Origin: Cyclobacterium roseum
Lineage (GTDB): Bacteria; Bacteroidota; Bacteroidia; Cytophagales; Cyclobacteriaceae
Length of the DNA: 64,000 bases
Assembly (NCBI RefSeq): GCF_010119225.1
Contig: NZ_WNKF01000013.1
Span: forward strand, 62,001 to 126,000
Reading direction: 5' to 3'
The first letter of the stretch is position 1. Each line of letters opens with the position of its first letter. The notes beneath the pieces are model-generated. The model saw only the letters and a list, made by a program, of their open reading frames with translations, ran no database searches and was not told the origin of the DNA. The translations under genes were made by a program, and so were the position numbers. This document shows positions 7,401 to 16,474 of this stretch, in pieces.

Positions 7401-10343
7401 TTGGTTCGCATAGTCTCAGGCCTGTACATATTTGATATTTCTTTCCGTAACCCGGCAGTATCCCCACTTTTGCTGGTAATATGGCTGTTCGTTTTTACAG
7501 GCTCTGGCTGTACGTCCCGGCAAGAAAAAGAAAAACCGGATGCCCTTCTTTCGGAAGAAATTTTTCGCAATCCGGCTACCGAATACCGTCCGCTGGCATT
7601 ATGGACCTGGATGAATGGGTATGTGGATACCGTAAAACTGGTGGATGAGCTAAGGGAAATGAAAGACAAGGGGATGCGAGGCGCCATTATTTGGGATATC
7701 GGTGCCCTGATCAATCCCGATGACCTGATTCCGGATGGTCCGGCCTTTCTCGGGCCTGAATCCTTACAATACATTTCGTTAGCCTTAGATACCAGTCATT
7801 CATTGGGGCTTGACCTGGGCATTAGTTCGGCCAGTAGCTGGAATTCGGGGGGTGGATGGATTGAAATATCGAATGGTTCTAAAGAGTTATTAACGACCTC
7901 TGATTCGGTAAGGGGTCCTTCCAGGATGAAGTTAGCCCTGAAGAATCCCGAATCATCCAGAGGAATAGCCGAGAATTGCGCACTCCTCACCGTGATAGCG
8001 ATTCCTCATAATTCGGCAAAGGTTTATGATCCGAAGGATGCCATCATTCTTTCAATCAGCGAAAATGCAGGAGAGCCAATAGAATGGCAGGTACCGGAGG
8101 GACGGTGGGAAATCCGTTCATTTTTCAGCTGCAATACCCTGCAGCCTTTGGTCGTCCCCAGTCCCAATTCATCAGGTTTAATCATCGATCACTTGAGTGA
8201 AAAGGCCACTGAGCATCATTTTGAAGAATTATTCTCAAGGTTAGACCAGGTCAGTACGCCTCAGAAACAGATGGATTTCATTTTTCTGGACAGTTATGAG
8301 GTGTGGGAAATGACGGATTGGACACCGGCATTTATGCGGGAATTCGAAGACCGGTACGCCTACGATCCCCGGCCCTATCTACCCTTATTGCAGGGATTTC
8401 ACCATTCCGATTCCTTGATCCAGGACCGGTTTGAAGCAGACTACAGGCGTTTGGTCAGTGATTTACTGATCGAAAACCACTACGCAAAAACGGTGGAGAT
8501 GGGAGAGGAACAGGGCGTTCAGATGGTAACCGAAGCGGGCCATGGAGGCAGTCCGAGAGTGGAACCGCTGAAAGCTCTAGGGAATTCCCACATTCCCATG
8601 GGGGAATTCTGGAACCGTCAACGGCACTGGGTTACGAAGGAAGCCGCCAGTGCTGCGCATATTTACGGAAAGAATATCGTTGCCTCAGAATCGCTAACGG
8701 GCTGGAATCATTGGCAACACGGCCCGACAGACTTTAAGCAGCTTATTGATATTGCCTTTTGTGAAGGGCTGAATCAGGTGGTTTTTCATACATTTTCCCA
8801 TAATCCGGAAATTGCCGGAAAGCCCGGGTTTGTGTACCATGCTGGGGAACATGTCAATGTCAACGCTACCTGGTGGGAAATGGCCCGGCCTTTTATGGAT
8901 TATATAGCCAGGTGTTCCTATATGTTACGCCAGGGCCATTTTGTAGCCGACGTGCTCTTATACTACGGAGACGAGGCACCTAATTTGGTGCCTCCCAGAA
9001 GGATGGATCCCAACTATACCCCCGACATGACGGGCATTTTCCCTCCTTATTTTTACGACGAAAGTAAGTGTCCCCACTGCGGCAGGCCCAAACCGATCAA
9101 CCCCGGGAATCTGCCGGGTTATCAATCCGATTATATCAATGAGGACGTGATTACCAAAACCCTGGAAACCGAAAATGGAAATTTGGTATTACCGCATGGA
9201 TCGGCCTATAAAATGATGGTGCTCCCGGACCGGGCGGATATATCCCTTGAAGTGTTAAAACGGCTGGATAAATTGATAGCTGACGGAGCAGTGGTGATTG
9301 GGAGAAAACCCGAAAGAAGCACCTCCTTAAAAAATTATCCGGCAAGTGATCAGGAAGTGAAGCAAATTGCGGACAAAATTTGGGGCGATTGTGATGGTGA
9401 AAAGGTCCTTTCCCACGAGTACGGAAAGGGCATCGTTTATTGGGGCAAGTCGGTGCAGCAAGTTTTGGAGGAGCAGTCCATACCACCGGACCTTCAGGTT
9501 AACGGGATCAATAATCAGGACCTCCATATCGATTTTGTTCACCGGCAGACGGAGGATGAAGATATTTTTTTCCTGTCCAATAGCAGCGAACAACAAGAAA
9601 AAATCACCTGTATTTTTAGGGTAGATCCGGACAGCAAACCCGAATTGTGGGATGCTGAAACAGGACTAATACAGCGGCAGGTCGAATTCACAAAAGAAGA
9701 TAACGGATTGCAAATGGAGCTTACGATGGATCCGCTGGCATCCAGATTCGTGGTTTTCCGGAGGGATACGGATGGAAGAGATTATGAGGACTTGCACCAA
9801 GACTTGCAGAATGGATTAATAGAACACCTCCATTCAAATGAGAACCTCCGGTCAATTGATCTTTCCACCAATTGGGATATTGCCTTTGATCCCGTAATGG
9901 GCGGTCCGGATTCACTGAAATTAGACAAGCTTATTAGTTGGTCTGCGTTGGAAGATGAAGGGGCCAGCTACTATTCCGGTTCCGCCACTTATACCCGGGA
10001 ATTTACAATCAATGCGGATGTGCTAGCTGCCGAGGCAGAGGCTTTCGTTTCATTTGAAGACATTCAGGAAATGGCCAAGGTATTTGTTAATGGGAATGAC
10101 TGTGGGATTTTATGGCTTCCTCCTTACGCAACCCGTATCACGCCGCATTTGAAGCAGGGTAGCAATACCATTACCGTAAAAGTAATCAATACCTGGAATA
10201 ACCGAATTGTCGGGGACCTGAGGAACCCGGATAAAATCCCGTTTACCCAAACAAATGCCCGGGGGAAATTTACGAGCAAGAGCCCATTATTGCCCTCTGG
10301 CTTGTTGGGTACAGCCGCCATCAGTTTTATTAGAAAAAAATAA
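7401..10343 (+). CDS. GH106-type alpha-L-rhamnosidase-like glycoside hydrolase, lipoprotein
   Basis: A 980-residue glycoside hydrolase in the large family that includes GH106 rhamnosidases, which remove terminal L-rhamnose from plant and algal glycans. The N-terminus has a hydrophobic stretch and a lipobox (FTGSGC), so it is probably a lipoprotein. No ATG precedes the lipobox in frame; TTG at 7401 is the best start, and an in-frame TAA sits just upstream at 7383-7385. Supporting features are the TWMNGYVD segment, an EAGHGGSPRVEPLKALGN block, ASESLTGWNHWQ, and a C-terminal beta-sandwich (about 850-980) of galactose-binding type (TYTREFTI...VFVNGNDCGILWLPPY). A CPHCG pair (Cys557/Cys560) sits in an inserted loop. 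It is the first gene of a tight run; the next gene starts one base after its stop. Rhamnose specificity is inferred from the family. Confidence 0.85.
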   Translation: MVRIVSGLYIFDISFRNPAVSPLLLVIWLFVFTGSGCTSRQEKEKPDALLSEEIFRNPATEYRPLALWTWMNGYVDTVKLVDELREMKDKGMRGAIIWDIGALINPDDLIPDGPAFLGPESLQYISLALDTSHSLGLDLGISSASSWNSGGGWIEISNGSKELLTTSDSVRGPSRMKLALKNPESSRGIAENCALLTVIAIPHNSAKVYDPKDAIILSISENAGEPIEWQVPEGRWEIRSFFSCNTLQPLVVPSPNSSGLIIDHLSEKATEHHFEELFSRLDQVSTPQKQMDFIFLDSYEVWEMTDWTPAFMREFEDRYAYDPRPYLPLLQGFHHSDSLIQDRFEADYRRLVSDLLIENHYAKTVEMGEEQGVQMVTEAGHGGSPRVEPLKALGNSHIPMGEFWNRQRHWVTKEAASAAHIYGKNIVASESLTGWNHWQHGPTDFKQLIDIAFCEGLNQVVFHTFSHNPEIAGKPGFVYHAGEHVNVNATWWEMARPFMDYIARCSYMLRQGHFVADVLLYYGDEAPNLVPPRRMDPNYTPDMTGIFPPYFYDESKCPHCGRPKPINPGNLPGYQSDYINEDVITKTLETENGNLVLPHGSAYKMMVLPDRADISLEVLKRLDKLIADGAVVIGRKPERSTSLKNYPASDQEVKQIADKIWGDCDGEKVLSHEYGKGIVYWGKSVQQVLEEQSIPPDLQVNGINNQDLHIDFVHRQTEDEDIFFLSNSSEQQEKITCIFRVDPDSKPELWDAETGLIQRQVEFTKEDNGLQMELTMDPLASRFVVFRRDTDGRDYEDLHQDLQNGLIEHLHSNENLRSIDLSTNWDIAFDPVMGGPDSLKLDKLISWSALEDEGASYYSGSATYTREFTINADVLAAEAEAFVSFEDIQEMAKVFVNGNDCGILWLPPYATRITPHLKQGSNTITVKVINTWNNRIVGDLRNPDKIPFTQTNARGKFTSKSPLLPSGLLGTAAISFIRKK

Positions 10344-10344
10344 G

Positions 10345-11868
10345 ATGATAATGAAAAACCGATACCGTTTATTTTACGCTAAGATTATGCAGCATTTTCA
10401 GCGCTTTGTTACCTTTTTATTTTGTACATCCATCTGTTTGTCAGTTAGCTGTGCTCCCAATACAGAAGAAAAAAAGCCCAATATTATCTATATTTTGGCA
10501 GACCAATGGCGGGCTTCGGCCACAGGATATGCAGGAGACCCGAATGTAAGGACACCTAACCTGGATCAACTGGCAAAAGAAAGTTTCAATTTTCGTAATG
10601 CAGTCTCTGTGATGCCGATCTGCACGCCCTATAGAGCGTCCCTGATGACAGGCCGTTATCCTACTTCCACCGGTATGTTTTTAAATGACCTTCACCTTCC
10701 GGCCTCGGAATTATGTATTGCGGATGCCCTGGTTTCCGGAGGGTATCAAACGGCCTATATCGGTAAATGGCATCTGGACGGGCAGGGCCGACATTCCTTT
10801 ATCCCTCCCGAACGCCGTCGTGGGTTTCAGTACTGGAAGGCAGCCGAATGTGATCATAACTACAACCATTCGCATTATTATACAGGCGACTCTGATGAGC
10901 AATTATATTGGGAAGGTTATGACACCTTTGCCCAGACAGCGGATGCCCAGCAGTACATTCGGGATCATGCCGGCAGTGATAAGCCATTTGCCTTATTTCT
11001 TTCCTACGGCACACCGCATTTCCCTCATCACACGGCACCTGAGGAGTATAAATCCCGCTATCCGTTGGATGAGATTACCCTGCCCGCAAATGTACCGGAA
11101 TCTAGAAAAAGCGAGGCACTCCAGGAAGCACAAGGATATTATGCACATAGTGAGGCCCTTGATAAAAGTATCGGGGATTTGCTAGCCACCTTGAATGAAA
11201 TGGGCCTTGATGAAAACACGCTGCTGGTATTTACCTCGGATCATGGTGAAATGCTCGGCGCTCATGGCGTAAGGCCAAAGGCAAAACAGGTACCCCTTGG
11301 TGAATCCGCAAGCGTTCCGTTTTTGCTGCGGTATCCGGCTATCCATGGAGAGAAAGGAATGGTAGTAGACATGCCTATTACTACGCCTGATATTTTCCCC
11401 ACCTTATTTGGATTGGCCCGCTTACCTATCCCCGAGACGGTTGAGGGAGAAGATCTTTCATCTGTGGTACGAGAGGGGGTGGAAAAGGAAGACCGAGCCG
11501 TCCTATACATGCAAGTCGCCCCCTGGGAAAGAGGGGAATACAGCCGGGAGTATCGGGCGGTAAAAACAGCCAGATATACCTATGTACGGTCCCTCGATGG
11601 CCCCTGGCTTCTTTTTGATGATCGTACCGACCCACTTCAAATGAACAACCTGGTTTCGAATCCGGAGAACTCGGATTTGGTTCAGGAGTTGGATGCAAGG
11701 CTTCAGGATTTGCTAGCAGAGATCAATGATGACTTCAGACCTGCCCAATCCTACATTGATGAATGGGGGTTGGTATTGGCACCCCATGGAAGTATTCCCT
11801 ATTCAAACGACAGTGATGCCGGACCCCAACCACCGCAAACACCGCAGAGAAAAGGGAACGGTGAGTAG
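10345..11868 (+). CDS. Sulfatase 1 of the array (S1 family, formylglycine type), lipoprotein
   Basis: 507 residues from the ATG at 10345, one base after the rhamnosidase stop. An upstream extension to 10255 would lie inside the previous gene and precede the signal peptide, so it is rejected. Lipobox LSVSC ends at Cys36. The activation motif is CTPYR (Cys93, Pro95, Arg97) followed by ASLMTGRYP, so Cys93 should be oxidised to formylglycine by a maturase that is not in this window. The N-terminal metal loop is ADQWRA, and FTSDHGE gives the C-terminal metal ligands. GKWHLDG is the usual Lys/His substrate-sulfate block. It hydrolyses a sulfate ester on a glycan in the periplasm or on the surface. 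The ADQ rather than DD metal loop resembles the choline-sulfatase/heparan-sulfatase-like groups; the subfamily is not assigned. Confidence 0.9.
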   Translation: MIMKNRYRLFYAKIMQHFQRFVTFLFCTSICLSVSCAPNTEEKKPNIIYILADQWRASATGYAGDPNVRTPNLDQLAKESFNFRNAVSVMPICTPYRASLMTGRYPTSTGMFLNDLHLPASELCIADALVSGGYQTAYIGKWHLDGQGRHSFIPPERRRGFQYWKAAECDHNYNHSHYYTGDSDEQLYWEGYDTFAQTADAQQYIRDHAGSDKPFALFLSYGTPHFPHHTAPEEYKSRYPLDEITLPANVPESRKSEALQEAQGYYAHSEALDKSIGDLLATLNEMGLDENTLLVFTSDHGEMLGAHGVRPKAKQVPLGESASVPFLLRYPAIHGEKGMVVDMPITTPDIFPTLFGLARLPIPETVEGEDLSSVVREGVEKEDRAVLYMQVAPWERGEYSREYRAVKTARYTYVRSLDGPWLLFDDRTDPLQMNNLVSNPENSDLVQELDARLQDLLAEINDDFRPAQSYIDEWGLVLAPHGSIPYSNDSDAGPQPPQTPQRKGNGE

Positions 11869-11917
11869 TCATCTATTTTCTGTTTTACAAGCTGGAAAAA
11901 ATAAGTACATTTCGCAC

Positions 11918-13363
11918 ATGGTAAAAATCAACCTCTTTTTCTTTTTTACGCTAAGTAGCCTACTTTTTTTAAGTTGTGATCAATCGGGAACAAAAGAAGC
12001 AGAATATGCTCCGGTCAATATACTTTTGATAACGGCGGATGACTTGAATTATAATTCACTTGGCTGCTATGGTAATTCGATAGATCAAATTTCTCCAAAT
12101 ATTGATAAACTGGCCCAAAGCGGCACGCGGTTTACCAATGCCTTTGTCAATATCGCTGTATGCCAACCCTCCCGTCAGTCCATTTTGACGGGCAGGTATC
12201 CGCATAATAACGGGGCTCCCGCTTTCGACCCCATCGATAAAGCCGTCACTACCTTGCCGGAACAGCTTCACAGCGTCGGCTACCTGAATGGGATTCTGGG
12301 AAAGGAAATACACCTCAAACCCACGGAAAAGTTTTTCTGGGATTATTACATCCGGGAAGGAGATCTCGCCTCCGGGCTGGGTATTGGAAGGGATCCGGAT
12401 CTGTATTACCAGTATGCCCTGGAATTTTTCACGAAATCAAAGAAAGAAGCGAAACCCTTTTTTCTTATGGCAAACAGCCATGATCCCCACCGTCCCTTTG
12501 CTGGCAGTGATCAGGAAAAAAGGCTTTGGGGAGAAGACTTGCCGGAAGTCACCCGGACCATTCTCCCTTCGGAGGTAGAAGTGCCGGCTTTTCTTCCCGA
12601 TTTGCCGGAGATCCGGAAGGAGATTGCGGAGTATTATACCTCTGTTCACCGTCTGGATCAAACTGTTGGGGCCCTGCTGCGAGCTCTATCCGACGCAGGA
12701 ATGGACGAAAATACCATGGTGATGTTTATTAGTGATAACGGCATGGCCGTTCCGTTTGCCAAATCAAACTGCTACCTCAACAGTAACAAAACCCCTTGGA
12801 TCATTAAATGGCCGGGGAACGTACCGGAAGGACTGGTGGACAGTACCCATTTTATATCAGGTATTGACTTTATGCCCACGGTCCTTCATGCCTTGCATTT
12901 ACCGGTGGTGCCAGATATGGATGGTGCTTCTTTTTTACCTGTACTCCAGGGGCAAACTCAGCAATATAGGAACACCGTTTTTACGGAATTTCACCGAATT
13001 TTTGCCGGGATTGACTACTCAATGCGCGCTGTCCAAAAGGAAAAATTTGGGTATATTGTCAATTTCTGGAGCGATGGGGACCATGAAATCAGGGGCGATG
13101 CGGCCAGTGGCCGAACGTTTCAGGCCATGAAGGAGGGGGCGCGAGAAGATGAAGCCATCAAAGAACGCCTGGACATGTACGTTTATCGGGTTCCGGAGGA
13201 ACTGTATGATTTTAAAAAGGATCCCGATGGGCTGGTAAACTTAATTGATGATCCGGCCTATCGGGAGGAAATCGTCCGGCTCCGGGAGCTTGTCCGGAAA
13301 GAAATGAAACGAACAGCAGATCCCATTCACGATGAATTTGTAGAACGGTTTATGAACGAATAG
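11918..13363 (+). CDS. Sulfatase 2 of the array (S1 family), lipoprotein
   Basis: 481 residues from the ATG at 11918. Longer in-frame starts (from 11726) overlap the previous gene and would bury the lipoprotein signal, whose lipobox is FLSC (Cys20). The activation motif is CQPSR (Cys82, Pro84, Arg86) followed by QSILTGRYPHNNG. The metal loop is ADDLN, and FISDNGM supplies the second Asp/Asn pair. GKEIHL replaces the commoner GKWHLG. Overall layout (NILLITADDLN, then NIAVCQPSR, then a short C-terminal domain) resembles N-sulfoglucosamine sulfohydrolase-like sulfatases, but this is only a resemblance. It follows sulfatase 1 by 49 bases and is probably co-transcribed. Confidence 0.9.
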   Translation: MVKINLFFFFTLSSLLFLSCDQSGTKEAEYAPVNILLITADDLNYNSLGCYGNSIDQISPNIDKLAQSGTRFTNAFVNIAVCQPSRQSILTGRYPHNNGAPAFDPIDKAVTTLPEQLHSVGYLNGILGKEIHLKPTEKFFWDYYIREGDLASGLGIGRDPDLYYQYALEFFTKSKKEAKPFFLMANSHDPHRPFAGSDQEKRLWGEDLPEVTRTILPSEVEVPAFLPDLPEIRKEIAEYYTSVHRLDQTVGALLRALSDAGMDENTMVMFISDNGMAVPFAKSNCYLNSNKTPWIIKWPGNVPEGLVDSTHFISGIDFMPTVLHALHLPVVPDMDGASFLPVLQGQTQQYRNTVFTEFHRIFAGIDYSMRAVQKEKFGYIVNFWSDGDHEIRGDAASGRTFQAMKEGAREDEAIKERLDMYVYRVPEELYDFKKDPDGLVNLIDDPAYREEIVRLRELVRKEMKRTADPIHDEFVERFMNE

Positions 13364-13405
13364 CACCGGGCTTTCTCTATATACCAAAAACTATAGTTAG
13401 TAAAA

Positions 13406-15031
13406 ATGATGAAAAAACACCTGTTATTAATCCAACCAAGGCTGCGGAAGCATTCCGGAAATTTGCTGAGTTTATTGTTTATAGTAAGTTTTTTTCTTAC
13501 CAGTTGTCAACAAGAAGAAGTGACTGAGAAGCAGCCCAATATTCTTTTTATCATGACGGATGACCACACCCAGCAGGCCATAAATGCCTATGGACACGGG
13601 TTGCTGGATAGTGTTTATTTTCCAAATATGGATCGCCTGGCGAAAGAAGGAGCCCTTTTTAAAAACAGTTTTGTCACCAACTCTATTTGTGCCCCCAGCC
13701 GTGCGGTCCTGCTGACAGGAAAATACAGCCACCTCAACGGGAAGGTAGATAACGTGGGTCCTTTCAACTGGGATCAGAGTATCTACCCCAAGTTGTTGCA
13801 GGAAGCGGGGTATGCAACGGCACTTATCGGAAAAATACACCTGGGAGGAAAACCGCAAGGGTACGACTTTTCGCTCACCCTACCCGGGCAGGGAAGTTAC
13901 TATAATCCTGAATTCATAAAAAACGGAGAAGAGGAAGTAAAGTTTGAAGGGCACTGCGAGGCGCTGATCCCTCAGTTTGTAGTCGACTGGATAGAAAAGG
14001 ATTGGGACCGAAGCAAACCTTTTGCCATTAACTACCATACCAAAGCTCCTCATCGGGACTGGATGCCGGAAGAAAAATACCTGTCTTATTTGGAAGATAA
14101 GGAATTTGAGTTCCCGGATAATTTCTTTGATGATTATGAAGGGAGAGGGACTGCTGCCCGGGAACAGGAAATGGAAATTGTCGACAATATGTATTGGGGC
14201 TGGGATATGAAATTTAAGGAAAATCCCTTCACCGGTGAGCAGAGTCGCCTGGCTGCGCCTTTCGGTCGCATGACGGAGGAGCAAATGGAAGCTTGGAACG
14301 CCGTATACGGTCCACCCAATGAAAAATTCAAGGAGGACTTGCCCAGGGGGGAAGAACTTGCGAAGTTTATGTTTCACCGTTATTTGCGGGATTACCTAAA
14401 AGTAGTAAAATCGGTAGACGATGGCATTGGGGAGGTCCTGGACTACCTGGAAGCAAATGACTTACTGGATAACACGATCGTGGTTTACACTTCTGACCAG
14501 GGTTTTTACCTGGGCGAACACGGTTGGTATGACAAGCGCTTTATGTACGAACAATCGCTAAGCACGCCCTTGCTGGTGAGGTATCCCAAGGAAATCAAAG
14601 CCGGCACGGTCGTCGAAGATCTGGTGATGAACCTGGACCATGCGCCAACCATACTCGATTATGCAGGATTGGAAAAGCCCGATGATATGCAGGGAGAATC
14701 CTGGCGTGGTCTGGCTGCCGGAGAGGAAATTCCCTGGAGGGATGCCATTTATTATCACTACTACGAGTACCCGGGTCCCCATGCCGTCAAACGGCACTAC
14801 GGAGTTCGGACAGATAGGTATAAATTGATTCATTTCTATTACGATGTTGACGAATGGGAAATGTATGATTTGGAAGCCGATCCGAACGAAATGAATAGTG
14901 TTTATAACGATCCCGACTACCAGGAGGTGCAGGAAATGCTCCATAAGCGGCTGGAAGAGCTTCGGGAACAATATGGCGATTCGGATGCCTTGAATCAGCA
15001 ATTTATCGATCAATCGCTTTCCAAAAATTAA
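13406..15031 (+). CDS. Sulfatase 3 of the array (S1 family), lipoprotein
   Basis: 541 residues with lipobox FLTSC (Cys34). The activation motif is CAPSR (Cys95, Pro97, Arg99) followed by AVLLTGKYSHLNG; metal loops are TDDHTQQ and YTSDQGFYLGEHGW. The latter pattern, together with the C-terminal block ending in tyrosine- and proline-rich segments (YHYYEYPGPHAVKRHYGVRTDRYKL spans about 450-475), is typical of sulfatases with a DUF4976 C-terminal domain (iduronate/GlcNAc-6-sulfatase-like group). It should act on a sulfated sugar in the periplasm. It starts 42 bases after sulfatase 2 and 15 bases before sulfatase 4. Subfamily numbering cannot be given without a search. Confidence 0.9.
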   Translation: MMKKHLLLIQPRLRKHSGNLLSLLFIVSFFLTSCQQEEVTEKQPNILFIMTDDHTQQAINAYGHGLLDSVYFPNMDRLAKEGALFKNSFVTNSICAPSRAVLLTGKYSHLNGKVDNVGPFNWDQSIYPKLLQEAGYATALIGKIHLGGKPQGYDFSLTLPGQGSYYNPEFIKNGEEEVKFEGHCEALIPQFVVDWIEKDWDRSKPFAINYHTKAPHRDWMPEEKYLSYLEDKEFEFPDNFFDDYEGRGTAAREQEMEIVDNMYWGWDMKFKENPFTGEQSRLAAPFGRMTEEQMEAWNAVYGPPNEKFKEDLPRGEELAKFMFHRYLRDYLKVVKSVDDGIGEVLDYLEANDLLDNTIVVYTSDQGFYLGEHGWYDKRFMYEQSLSTPLLVRYPKEIKAGTVVEDLVMNLDHAPTILDYAGLEKPDDMQGESWRGLAAGEEIPWRDAIYYHYYEYPGPHAVKRHYGVRTDRYKLIHFYYDVDEWEMYDLEADPNEMNSVYNDPDYQEVQEMLHKRLEELREQYGDSDALNQQFIDQSLSKN

Positions 15032-15046
15032 CGATCATTCTATCCC

Positions 15047-16474
15047 ATGCAAAGTCAAATGAAAAGGAACGTTCTTTTTCCAGGAGGAAAAAGCCTGGCA
15101 GTCCTACTTTTAGTAATCGGTTGCTGGAGTTGTCAGGTTCCGGAAAAGGAGGGTGCCACCGAAGACGAAAAGCCAAATATCATTTTTATCCTGACCGATG
15201 ATCAGCGATGGGATGCCTTGGGATTTGCCGGAAATGACATTATTCATACCCCGAACATGGATAAATTGGCCGCTGAAGGCTTGTATTTTGAAAATGCCTT
15301 TGTCACCACGCCTATTTGTGCGGCAAGCCGTGCTTCTCTGTTTACCGGGCTGTATGAGCGGACACATGATTTTACGTTTGGCAAACCTCCTTTACAGGAT
15401 GCCTATATGGCCAATAGCTATCCAAACCTTCTCAAAAAGGCCGGTTATCGTACCGGTTTCGTGGGGAAGTTTGGGGTGAAGGTCAATGAAGGGATTGAGG
15501 ATTCCATTTTTCACCAGATGGACAAAACCTTTTGGCCCTACTTAAAAGAAGTGGAAGGTGAAGAGGTTCACCTGGCAGACATCAATGGGGACCTTGCCAT
15601 TGACTTTATTAATGCTAGTGCGGATCGGCCTTTTTGCCTTTCCCTATCCTTTTGGTCTCCGCATGCAGATGATGGGGCAGAAGAGCAATATTTTTGGCCG
15701 GAATATATGGATCATTTATACCGGGATGTGAGCATCCCGGTGCCGGAAACAGCCGATCCTTCTTTTTATGATAGTCTACCTGAATTTTTACAAAACACCC
15801 TGAACCGGGAAAGATGGTATTGGCGATATGATACCCCGGAGAAGCACCAGAAAATGGTAAAAGGCCACTACCGAATGATTAGCACCGTGGATAGCGTTTT
15901 GTCAAGGATTCGATTGACCTTGGACGAAGCGGGAGTGGCCGACAATACGGTTATCATCTTTATGGGGGATAACGGCTATTTTATGGGGGAAAGAGGCTAT
16001 GCCGGAAAATGGCTGTTGCACGAAACTTCCATTCGGGTTCCTTTGATCATTTACGATCCCCGTCAGCCTGAGAGCAAGCGAAGCAAGACCCTATCCCAGA
16101 TGGTATTGAATGTGGATGTCACACCTACCATTTTATCCTTGGCGGGGGTAACCATACCGGACGATTATCAGGGAAAAAGCCTCACCCCGTTCTTTGAGGG
16201 GTCCCCCGACTCATGGCGCAAGGGGGTTTACCTGGAACATCGGCTTGAAAACAATCCCAAGTTGCTTAAGACATCCGGTTACCGGGATGAGGAATTTAAA
16301 TTTATTCGTTACGATGACAGTGATGTGATCGAATTGTATCATCATCAGTCGGATGTTAATGAGGTCAATAACCTGGCGTTAGAGGAGAAATATGCTGAAA
16401 AAGTAGCCTATTATTCAACCAAATGTGATTCCATTGTCCACCAATTAGTCCAGAAAAGAGTCACGAATCAATGA
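15047..16474 (+). CDS. Sulfatase 4 of the array (S1 family, C-x-A-x-R motif), lipoprotein
   Basis: 475 residues with lipobox VIGC (Cys26). The activation motif is CAASR (Cys91, Ala93, Arg95), the allowed alanine version of the usual C-x-P-x-R, followed by ASLFTGLYE. The metal loop is [24 protein letters not shown] gives the C-terminal metal ligands. It is of the same broad group as sulfatase 3 (short C-terminal domain with [11 protein letters not shown]). The GKWHL block is replaced by GKFGVK. Its TGA stop overlaps the ATG of sulfatase 5 (ATGA at 16471-16474), which indicates translational coupling. Confidence 0.9.
   Translation: MQSQMKRNVLFPGGKSLAVLLLVIGCWSCQVPEKEGATEDEKPNIIFILTDDQRWDALGFAGNDIIHTPNMDKLAAEGLYFENAFVTTPICAASRASLFTGLYERTHDFTFGKPPLQDAYMANSYPNLLKKAGYRTGFVGKFGVKVNEGIEDSIFHQMDKTFWPYLKEVEGEEVHLADINGDLAIDFINASADRPFCLSLSFWSPHADDGAEEQYFWPEYMDHLYRDVSIPVPETADPSFYDSLPEFLQNTLNRERWYWRYDTPEKHQKMVKGHYRMISTVDSVLSRIRLTLDEAGVADNTVIIFMGDNGYFMGERGYAGKWLLHETSIRVPLIIYDPRQPESKRSKTLSQMVLNVDVTPTILSLAGVTIPDDYQGKSLTPFFEGSPDSWRKGVYLEHRLENNPKLLKTSGYRDEEFKFIRYDDSDVIELYHHQSDVNEVNNLALEEKYAEKVAYYSTKCDSIVHQLVQKRVTNQ

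Noticed and set aside
10255-10344. Longer N-terminus for sulfatase 1
   Set aside because: Would overlap the end of the rhamnosidase gene and put 30 residues before a good lipoprotein signal; ATG at 10345 is better.
11726-11917. Longer N-terminus for sulfatase 2
   Set aside because: Overlaps sulfatase 1 and has no signal-peptide character; ATG at 11918 gives a proper lipoprotein signal.
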